Origin: Acidobacteriota bacterium | GTDB taxonomy: Bacteria > Acidobacteriota > Terriglobia > Terriglobales > SCQP01 | Length of the DNA: 64,000 nucleotides | NCBI GenBank assembly: GCA_021789895.1 | Contig: JAJYIU010000005.1 | Location: forward strand, 75,239 to 139,238 | Direction of reading: 5' to 3' | In this document: positions 43,685-52,795 of the stretch, piece by piece | How positions within the stretch are numbered: the first letter of the stretch is position 1 | How the letters are laid out: every line of letters begins with the position of its first letter | The notes under the pieces: generated by a model | Databases searched by the model: none | What the model was told of the DNA's origin: nothing | Seen by the model: the letters and a program-made list of their open reading frames with translations, nothing else | Translations under genes and position numbers: made by a program

Positions 43685-44892
43685 GCGCCACCGTGCCGCT
43701 GCGTCTGGCCGGAATCACCCACGCTTCCGAGTTGCGCGCCGCGATCGAATCCGCCGTTGTCAACTGCCTGGCGCAGGCCTATCGGCATCCCCCGGCGCTG
43801 GTGCTGGCCGGAAGCCTGGCGCGCGATGAAGCCACGTTCCTCGACACCGGGTCTCGCTGGCGCCTGCTGGGCGACGCCGAATTTTTGTTGTTCTGCGCGC
43901 GCCGTCGCGAACTCCCCGCTCCGGCGCGGCTCGACGAAATCTCCCGCCGCGCCATGGCTTGGCTCCAGGCCCGCGGCGTGGACGCCAAAATCGAAATCTC
44001 CGCCTGCACCCTCCGTTACTTGCGCCGCATGCCGCCCCATCAGTTTGGCTTTGAGCTGCGGCGTCATGGCCGGGTGCTGCTCGGGCCGCCCCGCCTGCTG
44101 CAGTCCATCCCGCGTTTCTCCAATCGCCAGGTTCCCCCCGATGACGCCTTCCGCTTGCTGTGCAACCGCTTGCTGGAATGGCTGGAGCACGCGCCCGTGC
44201 TCTCGTCCTCGACGCCGGCGGAGCCGCCGGCGTCCTATGCGCGCTTGAAGCTGCTGCTCGACATGGCGACTTCGTATCTGGTCTTCCTCGGCCAATATGC
44301 CTCCACCTACCAGCGCCGGGCCGACCGGCTTTTGGCGCTGGACGCGGCGGCGGCCCGGCAAGCCCCCTGGGATTTGCAGCGCTTTGCGCGGCTGGTGCAG
44401 GCGGCGACGGTCTGGAAACTGAGCCTGCATCGGCCGGAGGAAGGCATGCCCGCGGAATTGCCTTCCGGGCGGGAGCTGTTGCATGCGGCGCATGCCTTGT
44501 GGCGATGGGAAGCTGCCCGCCTGCTGCGGCTGGCGCCGCAAACCGGCGATGCGGAAATCATGCAAGCCTGGGCGCGCCGGCAGCCCCGCTCCCAACGTTG
44601 CCGGGGATGGCTGTGGACCGCCCGCTCCGGCTTCCGCAGCCGCCTTCGCCCGCTGCCTTGGCGGCATTGGCTGCGTCTGAGCTGGTGCGGCTCGCCGCGC
44701 GCCTGCGTCTATCGGGCCGGCCTGGCGTTGTTGTTCGAGCCGCCGCCGCTTTCGCCCCGCCGGCTGCTCGAGCTGGCAAAACTGTTGCCCCTGTCCGGCG
44801 CGGCGCGGAATCGGCAAGAAATTTCCCCGCCTGAGCTGGCGCGCGAAGTGAGCTGGAATTACCGGCTCTTGCTCGCCCCCACCCGGCACTGA
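43681..44892 (+). CDS. Uncharacterised protein with nucleotidyltransferase-like N-terminus
   Basis: A 403-residue protein of unknown function inside the polysaccharide operon. Residues 35-75 have 'LVLAGSLARDEATF' and then 'WRLLGDAEFLLFC', which resemble the GS...DxE signature of polymerase-beta-type nucleotidyltransferases. The rest is helical, with many Arg and Leu, and has no recognised domain. No signal peptide or clear membrane span is seen. It overlaps the GT4 gene by four bases (ATGA), so it is produced with the cluster. It could be a transferase acting on sugars or a structural adaptor; neither is proven. Confidence 0.7.
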   Translation: MSATVPLRLAGITHASELRAAIESAVVNCLAQAYRHPPALVLAGSLARDEATFLDTGSRWRLLGDAEFLLFCARRRELPAPARLDEISRRAMAWLQARGVDAKIEISACTLRYLRRMPPHQFGFELRRHGRVLLGPPRLLQSIPRFSNRQVPPDDAFRLLCNRLLEWLEHAPVLSSSTPAEPPASYARLKLLLDMATSYLVFLGQYASTYQRRADRLLALDAAAARQAPWDLQRFARLVQAATVWKLSLHRPEEGMPAELPSGRELLHAAHALWRWEAARLLRLAPQTGDAEIMQAWARRQPRSQRCRGWLWTARSGFRSRLRPLPWRHWLRLSWCGSPRACVYRAGLALLFEPPPLSPRRLLELAKLLPLSGAARNRQEISPPELAREVSWNYRLLLAPTRH

Positions 44893-44919
44893 GCGCGCTT
44901 GGCCGGCCCAGGAGATCCC

Positions 44920-46170
44920 ATGAACCTGCTTTACCTCACCCTCGATTCCCCGCTCCCGGCCGACAATGGCATGCGGCAGCGCACCTGGATGCTGCTCGAA
45001 TGCCTCCAGCGCCTCGGCTGCCGCACCACGTTGGTCGCCCTCGCCGAAATCGGCGCCGGCTGCCGCGAGCGCCTGCAAGCGGCGGTTGGTGAAGTTCACT
45101 CCGCGCCGGGCCGGGCTTCTTCGCTCGCGGTCGCGGCTTCGCGGCTGGCCGCGCTGCCGGCCGCTTGGCCGGCCTCCGCCTGGCGCTATCGCTCGCGGAC
45201 GGCGCGCCGCCTCATTGCCCGCCTGCTCGCAAACCGCGCCTTCGATGCGGTGCTGGCCGACACCGTCTTCGCTCCGGTCAATTTGCCGCGCCGCCACCCG
45301 CCGCTGATCGTCAACCACCCCGACGTCGAACATCGCATTCTGGCCCGCTATGCCGCCTGTGCGCCCCGCCCCTGGCTCCGCGCCTACGCCCGTTGCGAAG
45401 CCGCCAAGCTGCGCCGTTGGGAAGCGGCGGTCGCCCGCCGGGCGCGGCTCAGTCTCGCCTGTTCGGAAGAGGATGCGCGCGTGCTGCGGCAACTGGCAAT
45501 TCCGGCATCCCTGGTGGCCGTCGTCCCCAACGGCGTGGACGAAAGCTATTGGCAGCCACCCCGGCGCGCTCCCGAGCCGGATTGCATCGCTTTTACCGGC
45601 GCGCTGGATTGGTTTCCCAACCGCGACGCGGTGCAATTTTTCGCCGCCCGGATTTTGCCGCGGCTGCGCGCGCTGGTTCCGGCGGCTAAATTTCTGGTGG
45701 TGGGCCGGCGCCCTCCGCGGGAATTCGTTCGCCGTATTTGTCAGACGCCGGGGGTGGAGTTCAGTGGCAGCGTGGACGATGTCCGGCCCTGGCTGGCGCG
45801 CGCGGCCGTCTTTGCCGCGCCCTTGCGGATTGGCAGCGGCACGCGGCTGAAACTGCTGCAAGCCGGCTGCCTGGGCATGGCGATGGTCTCTACCCGGCTG
45901 GGCGCCGAGGGGCTGGCGTTCGAGCCGGAGCGTGAAATTCTGCTGGCCGACGATCCCGATGCCTTTGCCCAGGCCATCGCGCGCCTGCTGGCCGATGCCG
46001 GCCTGCGGCAGCGCCTCGGCAGCGCTGCCCGCCGCCATGCGATCGAACGCTACGGCTACGCCGCCTGCCGTACCCAGTTGGAAAATGCCCTGCGCGCCCT
46101 GCTGCCGCAAACCGCGCCGCTGGCTTCCCGCTCGCGGTCCGTCACCGCCTTCGAGGAGGCGGGAGCATGA
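44920..46170 (+). CDS. GT-B glycosyltransferase, PEP-CTERM locus type
   Basis: A 416-residue glycosyltransferase. The start 'MNLLYLTLDSPLPADNGMRQ' is typical of sugar transferases found in exosortase-linked loci, and ATG 44920 has GGAG upstream. The C-terminal half has 'FTGALDWFPNRDAVQFFAAR', 'FLVVGRRPP', 'VRPWLARAAVFAAPLRIGSG' and 'KLLQAGCLGMAMVSTRLGAE'. It probably adds a sugar to the repeat unit. It overlaps the polymerase/ligase gene by four bases. Confidence 0.9.
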   Translation: MNLLYLTLDSPLPADNGMRQRTWMLLECLQRLGCRTTLVALAEIGAGCRERLQAAVGEVHSAPGRASSLAVAASRLAALPAAWPASAWRYRSRTARRLIARLLANRAFDAVLADTVFAPVNLPRRHPPLIVNHPDVEHRILARYAACAPRPWLRAYARCEAAKLRRWEAAVARRARLSLACSEEDARVLRQLAIPASLVAVVPNGVDESYWQPPRRAPEPDCIAFTGALDWFPNRDAVQFFAARILPRLRALVPAAKFLVVGRRPPREFVRRICQTPGVEFSGSVDDVRPWLARAAVFAAPLRIGSGTRLKLLQAGCLGMAMVSTRLGAEGLAFEPEREILLADDPDAFAQAIARLLADAGLRQRLGSAARRHAIERYGYAACRTQLENALRALLPQTAPLASRSRSVTAFEEAGA

Positions 46171-47492
46171 TCCTTTTTTATCTCCTCATCTCGGCCATGC
46201 CGCTGACCCGGCATCCGCTCTGGGAAAAATTCGTCAGCGACTTTACCGTCATCAAGTACATCGGCTCGGCCTGCCTGCTCTATGCCATCGCCCACGGCAT
46301 GGTGGCGCGCGAGCGCGCTCCCTTGGGCGAAAGCTGGCAAATGCGCTGCACCGCGCTGCTGGTGGCTTGGGCGGTGATTTCTTATGGCATCCAGGGGCCG
46401 CCGATCGGCTGGGCGTTAAGCCCGCTGATGAGCTATTTCTCTTTCCTCATCCTGCTCTTCGTCACGCTCAAAATCGTGGATACCCCGCGTCGCCTGCGCC
46501 ATGTGCTCTGGGCCTTCATCGCCTCGCTCAGCCTGGCCTCGCTCTACGTCATTCGCGAATGGCAGAAATATCACGCCTTATATGCCTATTTCCGCCCCGG
46601 CTGGGTAACCGGCGACCCCAACTACTACACCGCTTCCGTGCTGCTCGGCATCCCGCTGGCGCTGGTGTTGGCGCGGGAATTGGACTCGCGCTGGCAGCGC
46701 CTGGCGATGTTCGGCGCGGCCATTGTCCTCCTGCTGGGTACCGCGCTCGCGGCGTCGCGCGGCGGGCTGCTGGGTTTGTTGGCGGGGGTCATTTTCCTGG
46801 CGCGGCGGCGGCGGCGCCTGCTGCGCTGGGCGCTGGTGGCGGCGCTGTTGCTGCCGCCGGCATTGTTTTGGCGCTCCTCGCCGCTGGAGCGCCTGCTGCA
46901 TCCCACCGTCTCCGATCGCAAGGCGGCCGACACCCGCCTGGCGCTCTGGCAAGCCGGCCTGGATATGATCCGCCGCCATCCGCTGGCCGGCATTGGCTTG
47001 GGAAATTTTAAATACGAAGTGCAGCAGTACGCCCCCGGCAACGCCAATCTGGACCATATCGCCCATAACGCTTACATCGAAATCGCCGCCGAAATGGGAC
47101 TGCCGGCCTTGTTCGTTTACCTGTGGATTCTGTTTGCCGGTTGGCAAAGCTTGGGGCGTGCGGCGCGCATGGAAGAGTTGCCGGGCTGGATGTCCGCCTC
47201 GGCGCGCGGCCTGCAAGCCGGCTTGCTCAGTTTCTCCGTCAGCCAGTTCTTCCTCTCCGCCCAGTACACCAAAATGCTCTGGCTGGTCATCGCGCTTTCC
47301 GCCTGCATGCCGATGCTGTGCCGCGTCGCGCTCGCCGAGGCAGCCGCGGCAGCGGAAGCAGCCGAGGCCTCCGCGCCGGAAGCCGCTGCCGCCGCCGCGG
47401 CCCCGGCCGGCGCCGCCCTGGCAGATTTTGATCCGGAAATGGATGCCCCGCTTCCCGCCCCGCCGGTGCGCGCCTGGGAGAACCTCGCATGA
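46167..47492 (+). CDS. O-antigen ligase/polymerase-like membrane protein (Wzy_C family)
   Basis: A 441-residue polytopic membrane protein with about ten helices. The large periplasmic loop has the Wzy_C pattern 'HPLAGIGLGNFKYEVQQYAP' then 'HIAHNAYIEIAAEMGLPALF'. Members polymerise repeat units or ligate glycans; in exosortase loci they are often called exosortase-A-associated O-glycosylation ligases. The C-terminal 45 residues are Ala/Glu/Pro-rich. It is joined by four-base overlaps to both neighbours. Polymerase versus ligase cannot be decided. Confidence 0.88.
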   Translation: MILFYLLISAMPLTRHPLWEKFVSDFTVIKYIGSACLLYAIAHGMVARERAPLGESWQMRCTALLVAWAVISYGIQGPPIGWALSPLMSYFSFLILLFVTLKIVDTPRRLRHVLWAFIASLSLASLYVIREWQKYHALYAYFRPGWVTGDPNYYTASVLLGIPLALVLARELDSRWQRLAMFGAAIVLLLGTALAASRGGLLGLLAGVIFLARRRRRLLRWALVAALLLPPALFWRSSPLERLLHPTVSDRKAADTRLALWQAGLDMIRRHPLAGIGLGNFKYEVQQYAPGNANLDHIAHNAYIEIAAEMGLPALFVYLWILFAGWQSLGRAARMEELPGWMSASARGLQAGLLSFSVSQFFLSAQYTKMLWLVIALSACMPMLCRVALAEAAAAAEAAEASAPEAAAAAAAPAGAALADFDPEMDAPLPAPPVRAWENLA

Positions 47493-49165
47493 ACGATCGT
47501 CGCTCTGATTTGTGGCTCTCGCGGCGCGGGTTCCTGCAATCCGGCGGCAGTGCCGCGCTGCTGGCGGCTTGGTCCGCCCCGCTTCCCCCCGGGCGCGACC
47601 GCTTTGGCGGGCTGTTGACCCGCGCTATCGCTCCGCCGGACGAGCATTTTCGCGTCATCCGCGCCCGCGAGCGCTGGATGTTCGCCACTCCCGATGGGCA
47701 TCCCTTCTGGATGCTGGGCGTTTTCGATGTCAATTTGTCCACCTCCGAATATTTGCCGGGACATTCCTACCACGGCAACATCCTCGCCAAATACGGTTCG
47801 GAAACGGCCTGGGGCCGGCAGATGGCGCGGCGGCTGCGGCGCTGGGGATTCAACACCCTGGCCGAGTATTCCAGTTCTTACGCCCTGCCGGTGCCGTTGG
47901 ACGGCCGCCCGGCGAACCCGGTGCCGTTGCCTTTCCTCGCCTTGATCCGGCCGTCGTATTACAGCCTGCGCAATCGTTGGCGCCTCGCCTCCGGCGCGGT
48001 CAAAGACATCGTGGCCGCCACCGATCCCGCCATCTATACCGGCTGGCGCCGCGAAGGGCTGCCCGATGTTTTCGATCCGCTCTTCTCGGCTTACGCCGAA
48101 ATGGAAGCTGCGCAACTGGCCCGTCGCCTGCCGCCCTCGCCTTACCTCCTGGGCGTCGCCACCGATGACGCCCAGGATCTGTTCGGCTTCGGCCCCGGGC
48201 CGGCGATTGCCGCCGCGCGTGTGCATCCCCATATCGGCTGGCTGGTGCTGGCCGCCAATCCCCGGGTTCGCGAAAACCCGGAGCTGCGCGAGCGCTATGC
48301 GAATCCGTCGTTGTTTTCCAAGCTGGCGCTGCGCGCTTGGCTGCGTCGGCGTTACCCGGCGATTGCGGAACTGAACCGCGCCTGGGGCTCGCATTACACC
48401 TCGTTTGGCAGCGATGGCGGCTGGCCTCGCGGCCGCGGCTGGCTGGATGAAAGCGGGCGGAATCCCTGGGTGGGGCGGGATTACAAAACGCTCTCGGCCG
48501 CTGCGCCCGCGCTGCGCGCCGATCTGGATGGCTTTTTGTATGAGTTCGCGCGCCGCTACTTCCAGGCCGTCTGTGCTGCCTGCCGCCGCCATTTTCCCGG
48601 CAAGCTGGTCTTCGGCCCGGCCACGCTGAATGGCTGGGGCGGCTTGACCCGCGCCCCCATCCTGCGCGCGGCGGGCCAGTTCCTGGATGTAGTGCAAGCC
48701 AACGCGGATTCCGCCGAAATCCTGAACGCGACCCTGCAAGCCGCCGGCGATCGCCCGCTGGTCGCCTGGATGGGCATGGCGGCCAACGCCGATTCCGATC
48801 TCGCCGATTACCTCCCGCCGCAGGGCACCCCGCTCTACACCACCCAGCCGGCGCGCGGCCAGGCCTACGCCCGCGCGCTGCGCCGCGCCTTCACCCTCGC
48901 TTCGGCTCGCGGCCTGCGCCCCCTGGCAGGCGTGAAGTTCTGGGCCCTGGTGGACTCCTGGCCGGAAAAAACCAACTGGGGCTTGGTCACTTTTCGCGAC
49001 AATGCCTACGACGGGCGCGAGGCGGTGCGCGCGGCGGCTCGCGATCCCTGGGGCTACCCCACCGGCGGCGAAGCGCGCGATTACGGCGATAGCCTGGGCG
49101 CTATTCAGCGCGCCAACCACGCGCTGGCCGCGCGCCTCGCCACCGAAATCGCGAGGCGGCTATGA
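47489..49165 (+). CDS. Tat-exported glycoside-hydrolase-like protein within the polysaccharide operon
   Basis: A 558-residue protein with a twin-arginine signal at residues 8-30 ('SRRGFLQSGGSAALLAAW'). The body is a paralogue of the C-terminal part of the protein at 22230-24491: shared blocks include 'DGHPFWMLGVFDVN', 'FGPATLNGWGGLTR' and 'GVKFWALVDSWPEKTNWGL'. The fold seems to be a clan GH-A-like TIM barrel. Tat export means it folds before crossing the membrane. It is linked by ATGA overlaps to the polymerase and flippase genes, so it likely trims or degrades the same polymer in the periplasm. No catalytic acid pair is assigned with certainty. Confidence 0.78.
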   Translation: MNDRRSDLWLSRRGFLQSGGSAALLAAWSAPLPPGRDRFGGLLTRAIAPPDEHFRVIRARERWMFATPDGHPFWMLGVFDVNLSTSEYLPGHSYHGNILAKYGSETAWGRQMARRLRRWGFNTLAEYSSSYALPVPLDGRPANPVPLPFLALIRPSYYSLRNRWRLASGAVKDIVAATDPAIYTGWRREGLPDVFDPLFSAYAEMEAAQLARRLPPSPYLLGVATDDAQDLFGFGPGPAIAAARVHPHIGWLVLAANPRVRENPELRERYANPSLFSKLALRAWLRRRYPAIAELNRAWGSHYTSFGSDGGWPRGRGWLDESGRNPWVGRDYKTLSAAAPALRADLDGFLYEFARRYFQAVCAACRRHFPGKLVFGPATLNGWGGLTRAPILRAAGQFLDVVQANADSAEILNATLQAAGDRPLVAWMGMAANADSDLADYLPPQGTPLYTTQPARGQAYARALRRAFTLASARGLRPLAGVKFWALVDSWPEKTNWGLVTFRDNAYDGREAVRAAARDPWGYPTGGEARDYGDSLGAIQRANHALAARLATEIARRL

Positions 49166-50673
49166 ACGCTGCCCCGCAGGCCGATCTCTGGCTGGAGCTG
49201 CCGGAAAACCTGCGCCGGCCGGCGCTGCGCGGCATTCGCTGGACGCTCTGGCTTTCCGCGGCCGCGGTGCCGTTCAGCTTCGGCACCCGCATCCTGCTGG
49301 CGCGCATGGGACCGCACGTGCTGGCGGTCTACGGCCTGCTGCTGGTGTATATCAACTTCGTCTCCGCATTTTTCCTGCTGGGCGGAAATGCCGTCGTCAT
49401 CCGCTATTTGCCCGCGGTGCCGCGCCCGCGGCAGCCCGCCTTTCTGCGCAGCTACGCCGCCGTAACCGCCGCCTGGCTGGCGCTGTGGATGCTTCCCGCC
49501 TGGCTGGCCCCCGGCTGGCTGCGCCTGCTGTTTGGCTCGCTGGCCACCGCCCGCCTCTGCCGCGAAGCGGTGCTGTTGGCGCCGCTGGTCATCCTGTTTT
49601 CCCTCTCGCTGGCCGCGCTGAAAAGCTTGATGGAAATCGATCGCGCGCAGGTGCTCTATCGCCTGGTCACCATCGGCAGCTTTGGCGCCTATGGGCTGCT
49701 CTTCCTGCTGGCGCGGCAGAATTTCCGCCGCCATCCGGCGGCCTGGATCGGCGGCGTGTACTTCTCGCTCGTGGCCATTGCGGGCGCTCTCGCCCTCTTG
49801 CGGCTGCGCGCGCGCCTGCCCCGGACAACCCGCCGGCGTTGGCATCTGCCCTCCGGGTTCTGGCGCTTCACTTTCTCGCTCGAAAGCGTCAGCATGCTTG
49901 GCTTCTTCGCCGCCGAATTGGACATGCTGTTTGTGCTGCACAGCGGCGGCTTGCGCCGGCTCGGCGGCTATGTCGCGGTGATGACGCTGGGCCTGGCGCT
50001 GGTGCCGCTGTTGAAATTGCTGCTGGAAAGCCTGATGGCCTCGCTGACCAACGCCCTGGCGCTGGGTGATCTGCGCGCCGGCGGCGCCCTGGTCGCCGCT
50101 TACGCCCGCCTGCTGCTGCCGGCAATTTTGCTGTTCGGCGCCGGCCTGGCCGCCTGGGCGCCGCTGTGGCTGAGCATTTTGGGCGCGGCCTATACCGGCC
50201 TCTCGCTGGCGCTGGTGCTGGCTGCCTGTGGCGCGATGATTTACGGGCTGAATTGCCTGGCCGGTTCGCTGCTCTCGGCTATGGGTTTTCCGCAATCCGA
50301 GCTGATCGCAAAATTGGCCAGCATCGGCGCCTTCGTCGCCGCTTTTTTCCCGCTCTGGCGGCGCGACGGATTGCTCGGTGCGGTCGCCGCCTGGTGCCTG
50401 GCCCAGGCGGTTTACCTGGCGCTGAACGGCTGGGCGCTGCTGCGCCGCGCTCCCTTCCCGCTGGCCTGGCTGCCCCGCAGCGTGTCTGCCTTTTTCGTCG
50501 CCCTGACCCTCGCCGCCGGCCTGGCCGCGGCCCTGCCGCCCGGCGATTGGCTCTTGCGCGTCGCCGGCTGGCTGCTCCCGGCCGCCGCCTACGCCGCCCT
50601 GGCTCGTTATTCCCCGGCTGAGCTGCGCCAGTTGGCCGGCCTGCTGCTGCCGGGAAAATTTTCGCTGGAGTGA
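49162..50673 (+). CDS. Wzx-type polysaccharide flippase
   Basis: A 503-residue membrane protein with about 12-14 helices and the layout of Wzx/MATE-type flippases, starting 'RGIRWTLWLSAAAVPFSFGT'. It would move lipid-linked repeat units to the periplasmic side. There are no soluble domains. It overlaps the hydrolase gene by four bases and is followed by the GT4-methyltransferase gene. Confidence 0.87.
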   Translation: MNAAPQADLWLELPENLRRPALRGIRWTLWLSAAAVPFSFGTRILLARMGPHVLAVYGLLLVYINFVSAFFLLGGNAVVIRYLPAVPRPRQPAFLRSYAAVTAAWLALWMLPAWLAPGWLRLLFGSLATARLCREAVLLAPLVILFSLSLAALKSLMEIDRAQVLYRLVTIGSFGAYGLLFLLARQNFRRHPAAWIGGVYFSLVAIAGALALLRLRARLPRTTRRRWHLPSGFWRFTFSLESVSMLGFFAAELDMLFVLHSGGLRRLGGYVAVMTLGLALVPLLKLLLESLMASLTNALALGDLRAGGALVAAYARLLLPAILLFGAGLAAWAPLWLSILGAAYTGLSLALVLAACGAMIYGLNCLAGSLLSAMGFPQSELIAKLASIGAFVAAFFPLWRRDGLLGAVAAWCLAQAVYLALNGWALLRRAPFPLAWLPRSVSAFFVALTLAAGLAAALPPGDWLLRVAGWLLPAAAYAALARYSPAELRQLAGLLLPGKFSLE

Positions 50674-50678
50674 TGCCG

Positions 50679-52676
50679 ATGTCTCGACTGCGTGTCTTGC
50701 ATGTGGAAGTGGGCGGCGCGTGGGGCGGTTCGCTGCGCGCCCTGGAACTCTATCTCCGCCACGCCGATCGCCGGCGCATGGAACACGACCTCTGGCTTTA
50801 TTACCCCACCCCCGGGGCGGAAGAATTTTCCGGCTTGTGTCGTAACCTCGAAATCTTGTTCCCCGCCCCGCCGGCGCGGGCCCGCGGACGTGGCCGCTTC
50901 CGCCTTCCACTGCGCCGTTTGGCTCGCCGCTTTCCCGCTGCCGCCGGCGCCTGGCAACTGGCCCGCTCCCTGCCCTTGGCCTGGCGGCTGTGGCGGCGCT
51001 TGCGCGCCGCTCCCTACGATCTGGTGCATATCAATAACACCTTTACCTATCAGCCGGCCACCTTGCTGGCGGCGCGCATGGCCCGCGTACCCGTCGCCGC
51101 GCATCTCCGCAACCCCGTCCCCGGCCACTGGCTTGAGCGCCGGCTGGCGGCCCTGGCCGCGCTGCTGATCCCCATTCACTCCGGCCAGGAACGGCAACTG
51201 CAAGCCTGGCCCTCGCCGCCGGCCATCGCCCGTTGTCCCGACGCGGTCGCCCTCGCCCCGGCCTCGCCCGTGCGCGTCCATCAACTCCGGCGGCGCTTCT
51301 GCGGCTCCTATGGCCCGGGCGCCCCTTTGATCGGTTCGCTCGGACGCCTGGAGCCGCAAAAAGATTACGCCTGCCTGGTTGAAGCCGCGGCGGCGGTGCT
51401 GCGCGAGTTCCCGCGCGCGCGCTTCATTGTCGCCGGTGAAGGCCCCGATCGCCCGGCCCTGGAAGCCGCCATCCATGCCCATGGGCTGCAGGCCAATTTC
51501 AGCCTGATCGGCTTCTGCCCCGAGCCGGAGAACTTTCTCGGCGCGCTCGATCTTTACGTCTCCAGCTCGCGCTGGGAAGGTCTGCCGCTGGCGGTGCTGG
51601 AAGCGATTGCCGCCGGCGTCCCGGTGGTCGCCACCCGTGCCGGCGCCACTGCCGAAGTGGTCACCCCCAATCAGACCGGCTGGCTGGCGCCGGTGCATGC
51701 CCCGGCCGAGCTTGCCGCTTGCATCGCCGCCGCCCTGCGGCGGCCGGAGCGAACCCGCCATTTGGCGGAACAGGCCCGCAGCCGCCTGGCCGCCTTCTCG
51801 CCCGTGCATTCCGCGGCGCGGCTCGATGCGGCGTTCCTCCAAGCCGCCAGCACCGTGCAGCGCGTCCGCAGCTTCTATGAAGATGCCTATGGCTTGCCCG
51901 CCTGGCAGCGCCAGCAGTTGCAGCCGGACCACGCCCCCGGCGCCCGCTTCTCCAAAATGTGGTACCGCGCCGCCATGCGTGAACTGCTGCCCGCCCTGCC
52001 GCTGCGCGGCGCCCGCATCCTGGAAGTCGGCGCCGGCTACGGCTATCTCGCCTCCTGGCTGCTCGCCCAGGGAGCCGCCTCCTATGTCGCCACCGACGTC
52101 GCGGCCAGCGGACTTAGCCAGCTCCCCCGCCTCCCCCGCTGCCATGCCGCGCTGGCCGACGGCGGCCGCCTGCCCTTCGCCGCCCGGCAATTCGATCTGG
52201 TGATTTGCATGGAGGTGCTCGAGCACGCCCCCGATCCGGAAAAATTGCTGGATGAGTGCATGCGCGTCTTGCGCCCCGAAGGCTGCCTGCTGTTGAGCAG
52301 CCCGAATTATTGCAACCTGTTCCTGCCGCTGAAATGGCTGGCGGATTGCGGCCTGCCCGCCTGCCGCCGCTATTTGCGCCGTCAGATCCTCGACCGCACC
52401 CTGTTCGCCTTCGGCGTGCGCGCCCAACTGCTCCGCCGCGGCGAAATCCTCCAGCAGCGCGCCGTGCGGCTGCATCCGCCGTTGTTCGAACAGTTCGATC
52501 GCCGCTTTGCCGCCGGCCATCCGCTGGTGCGCTTGAATGATTTTCTCTTCGCCTGGGAGCGGCGGCATGGCGGCCGCGCGCCCTGGCGCTATTTCGGGCT
52601 GCATACCTGTTTTCTGGCGCGCCCCGCGGCGCAGCCCGCCGCCGCCGCCCCGGAACTGGAGCGGACCGCCGCCTGA
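50679..52676 (+). CDS. Fusion of family 4 glycosyltransferase and SAM methyltransferase
   Basis: A 665-residue two-domain enzyme. The N-terminal GT-B part (about 1-395) starts 'VLHVEVGGAWGGSLRALELY' and has 'LGRLEPQKDYACLVEAA', 'FIVAGEGPDRPALE' and 'SSSRWEGLPLAVLEAIAAGV'. The C-terminal class I methyltransferase (about 420-600) has motif I 'ILEVGAGYGYLASWLL' and 'FDLVICMEVLEHAPDPEKLL'. It may add a sugar and then methylate it, perhaps capping the chain. ATG 50679 is preferred for its eight-base spacing from GGAG; GTG 50670 and ATG 50673 are possible. It is the last gene before a 119-base gap. Confidence 0.88.
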   Translation: MSRLRVLHVEVGGAWGGSLRALELYLRHADRRRMEHDLWLYYPTPGAEEFSGLCRNLEILFPAPPARARGRGRFRLPLRRLARRFPAAAGAWQLARSLPLAWRLWRRLRAAPYDLVHINNTFTYQPATLLAARMARVPVAAHLRNPVPGHWLERRLAALAALLIPIHSGQERQLQAWPSPPAIARCPDAVALAPASPVRVHQLRRRFCGSYGPGAPLIGSLGRLEPQKDYACLVEAAAAVLREFPRARFIVAGEGPDRPALEAAIHAHGLQANFSLIGFCPEPENFLGALDLYVSSSRWEGLPLAVLEAIAAGVPVVATRAGATAEVVTPNQTGWLAPVHAPAELAACIAAALRRPERTRHLAEQARSRLAAFSPVHSAARLDAAFLQAASTVQRVRSFYEDAYGLPAWQRQQLQPDHAPGARFSKMWYRAAMRELLPALPLRGARILEVGAGYGYLASWLLAQGAASYVATDVAASGLSQLPRLPRCHAALADGGRLPFAARQFDLVICMEVLEHAPDPEKLLDECMRVLRPEGCLLLSSPNYCNLFLPLKWLADCGLPACRRYLRRQILDRTLFAFGVRAQLLRRGEILQQRAVRLHPPLFEQFDRRFAAGHPLVRLNDFLFAWERRHGGRAPWRYFGLHTCFLARPAAQPAAAAPELERTAA

Positions 52677-52795
52677 GCGCCGCGGGCGCCCGCTGCCTTC
52701 GCCGCGCCCGCGCGGAGTTGTGACATGCAAAATCGGTTTCCGCCCCGGCGGTCCGGCCGGCCAACCTGCGCTGGCCGCGCCGTGTCCTTGCCGGC

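Noticed and set aside
49105-52730. Long antisense frames opposite the flippase and the GT4-methyltransferase genes
   Set aside because: They are Gln/Gly/Arg-rich shadows of real genes with strong family motifs on the other strand.
52711-52730. Possible sigma54 promoter before exosortase
   Set aside because: GG and GC are eleven bases apart instead of ten, and TGGC is missing.
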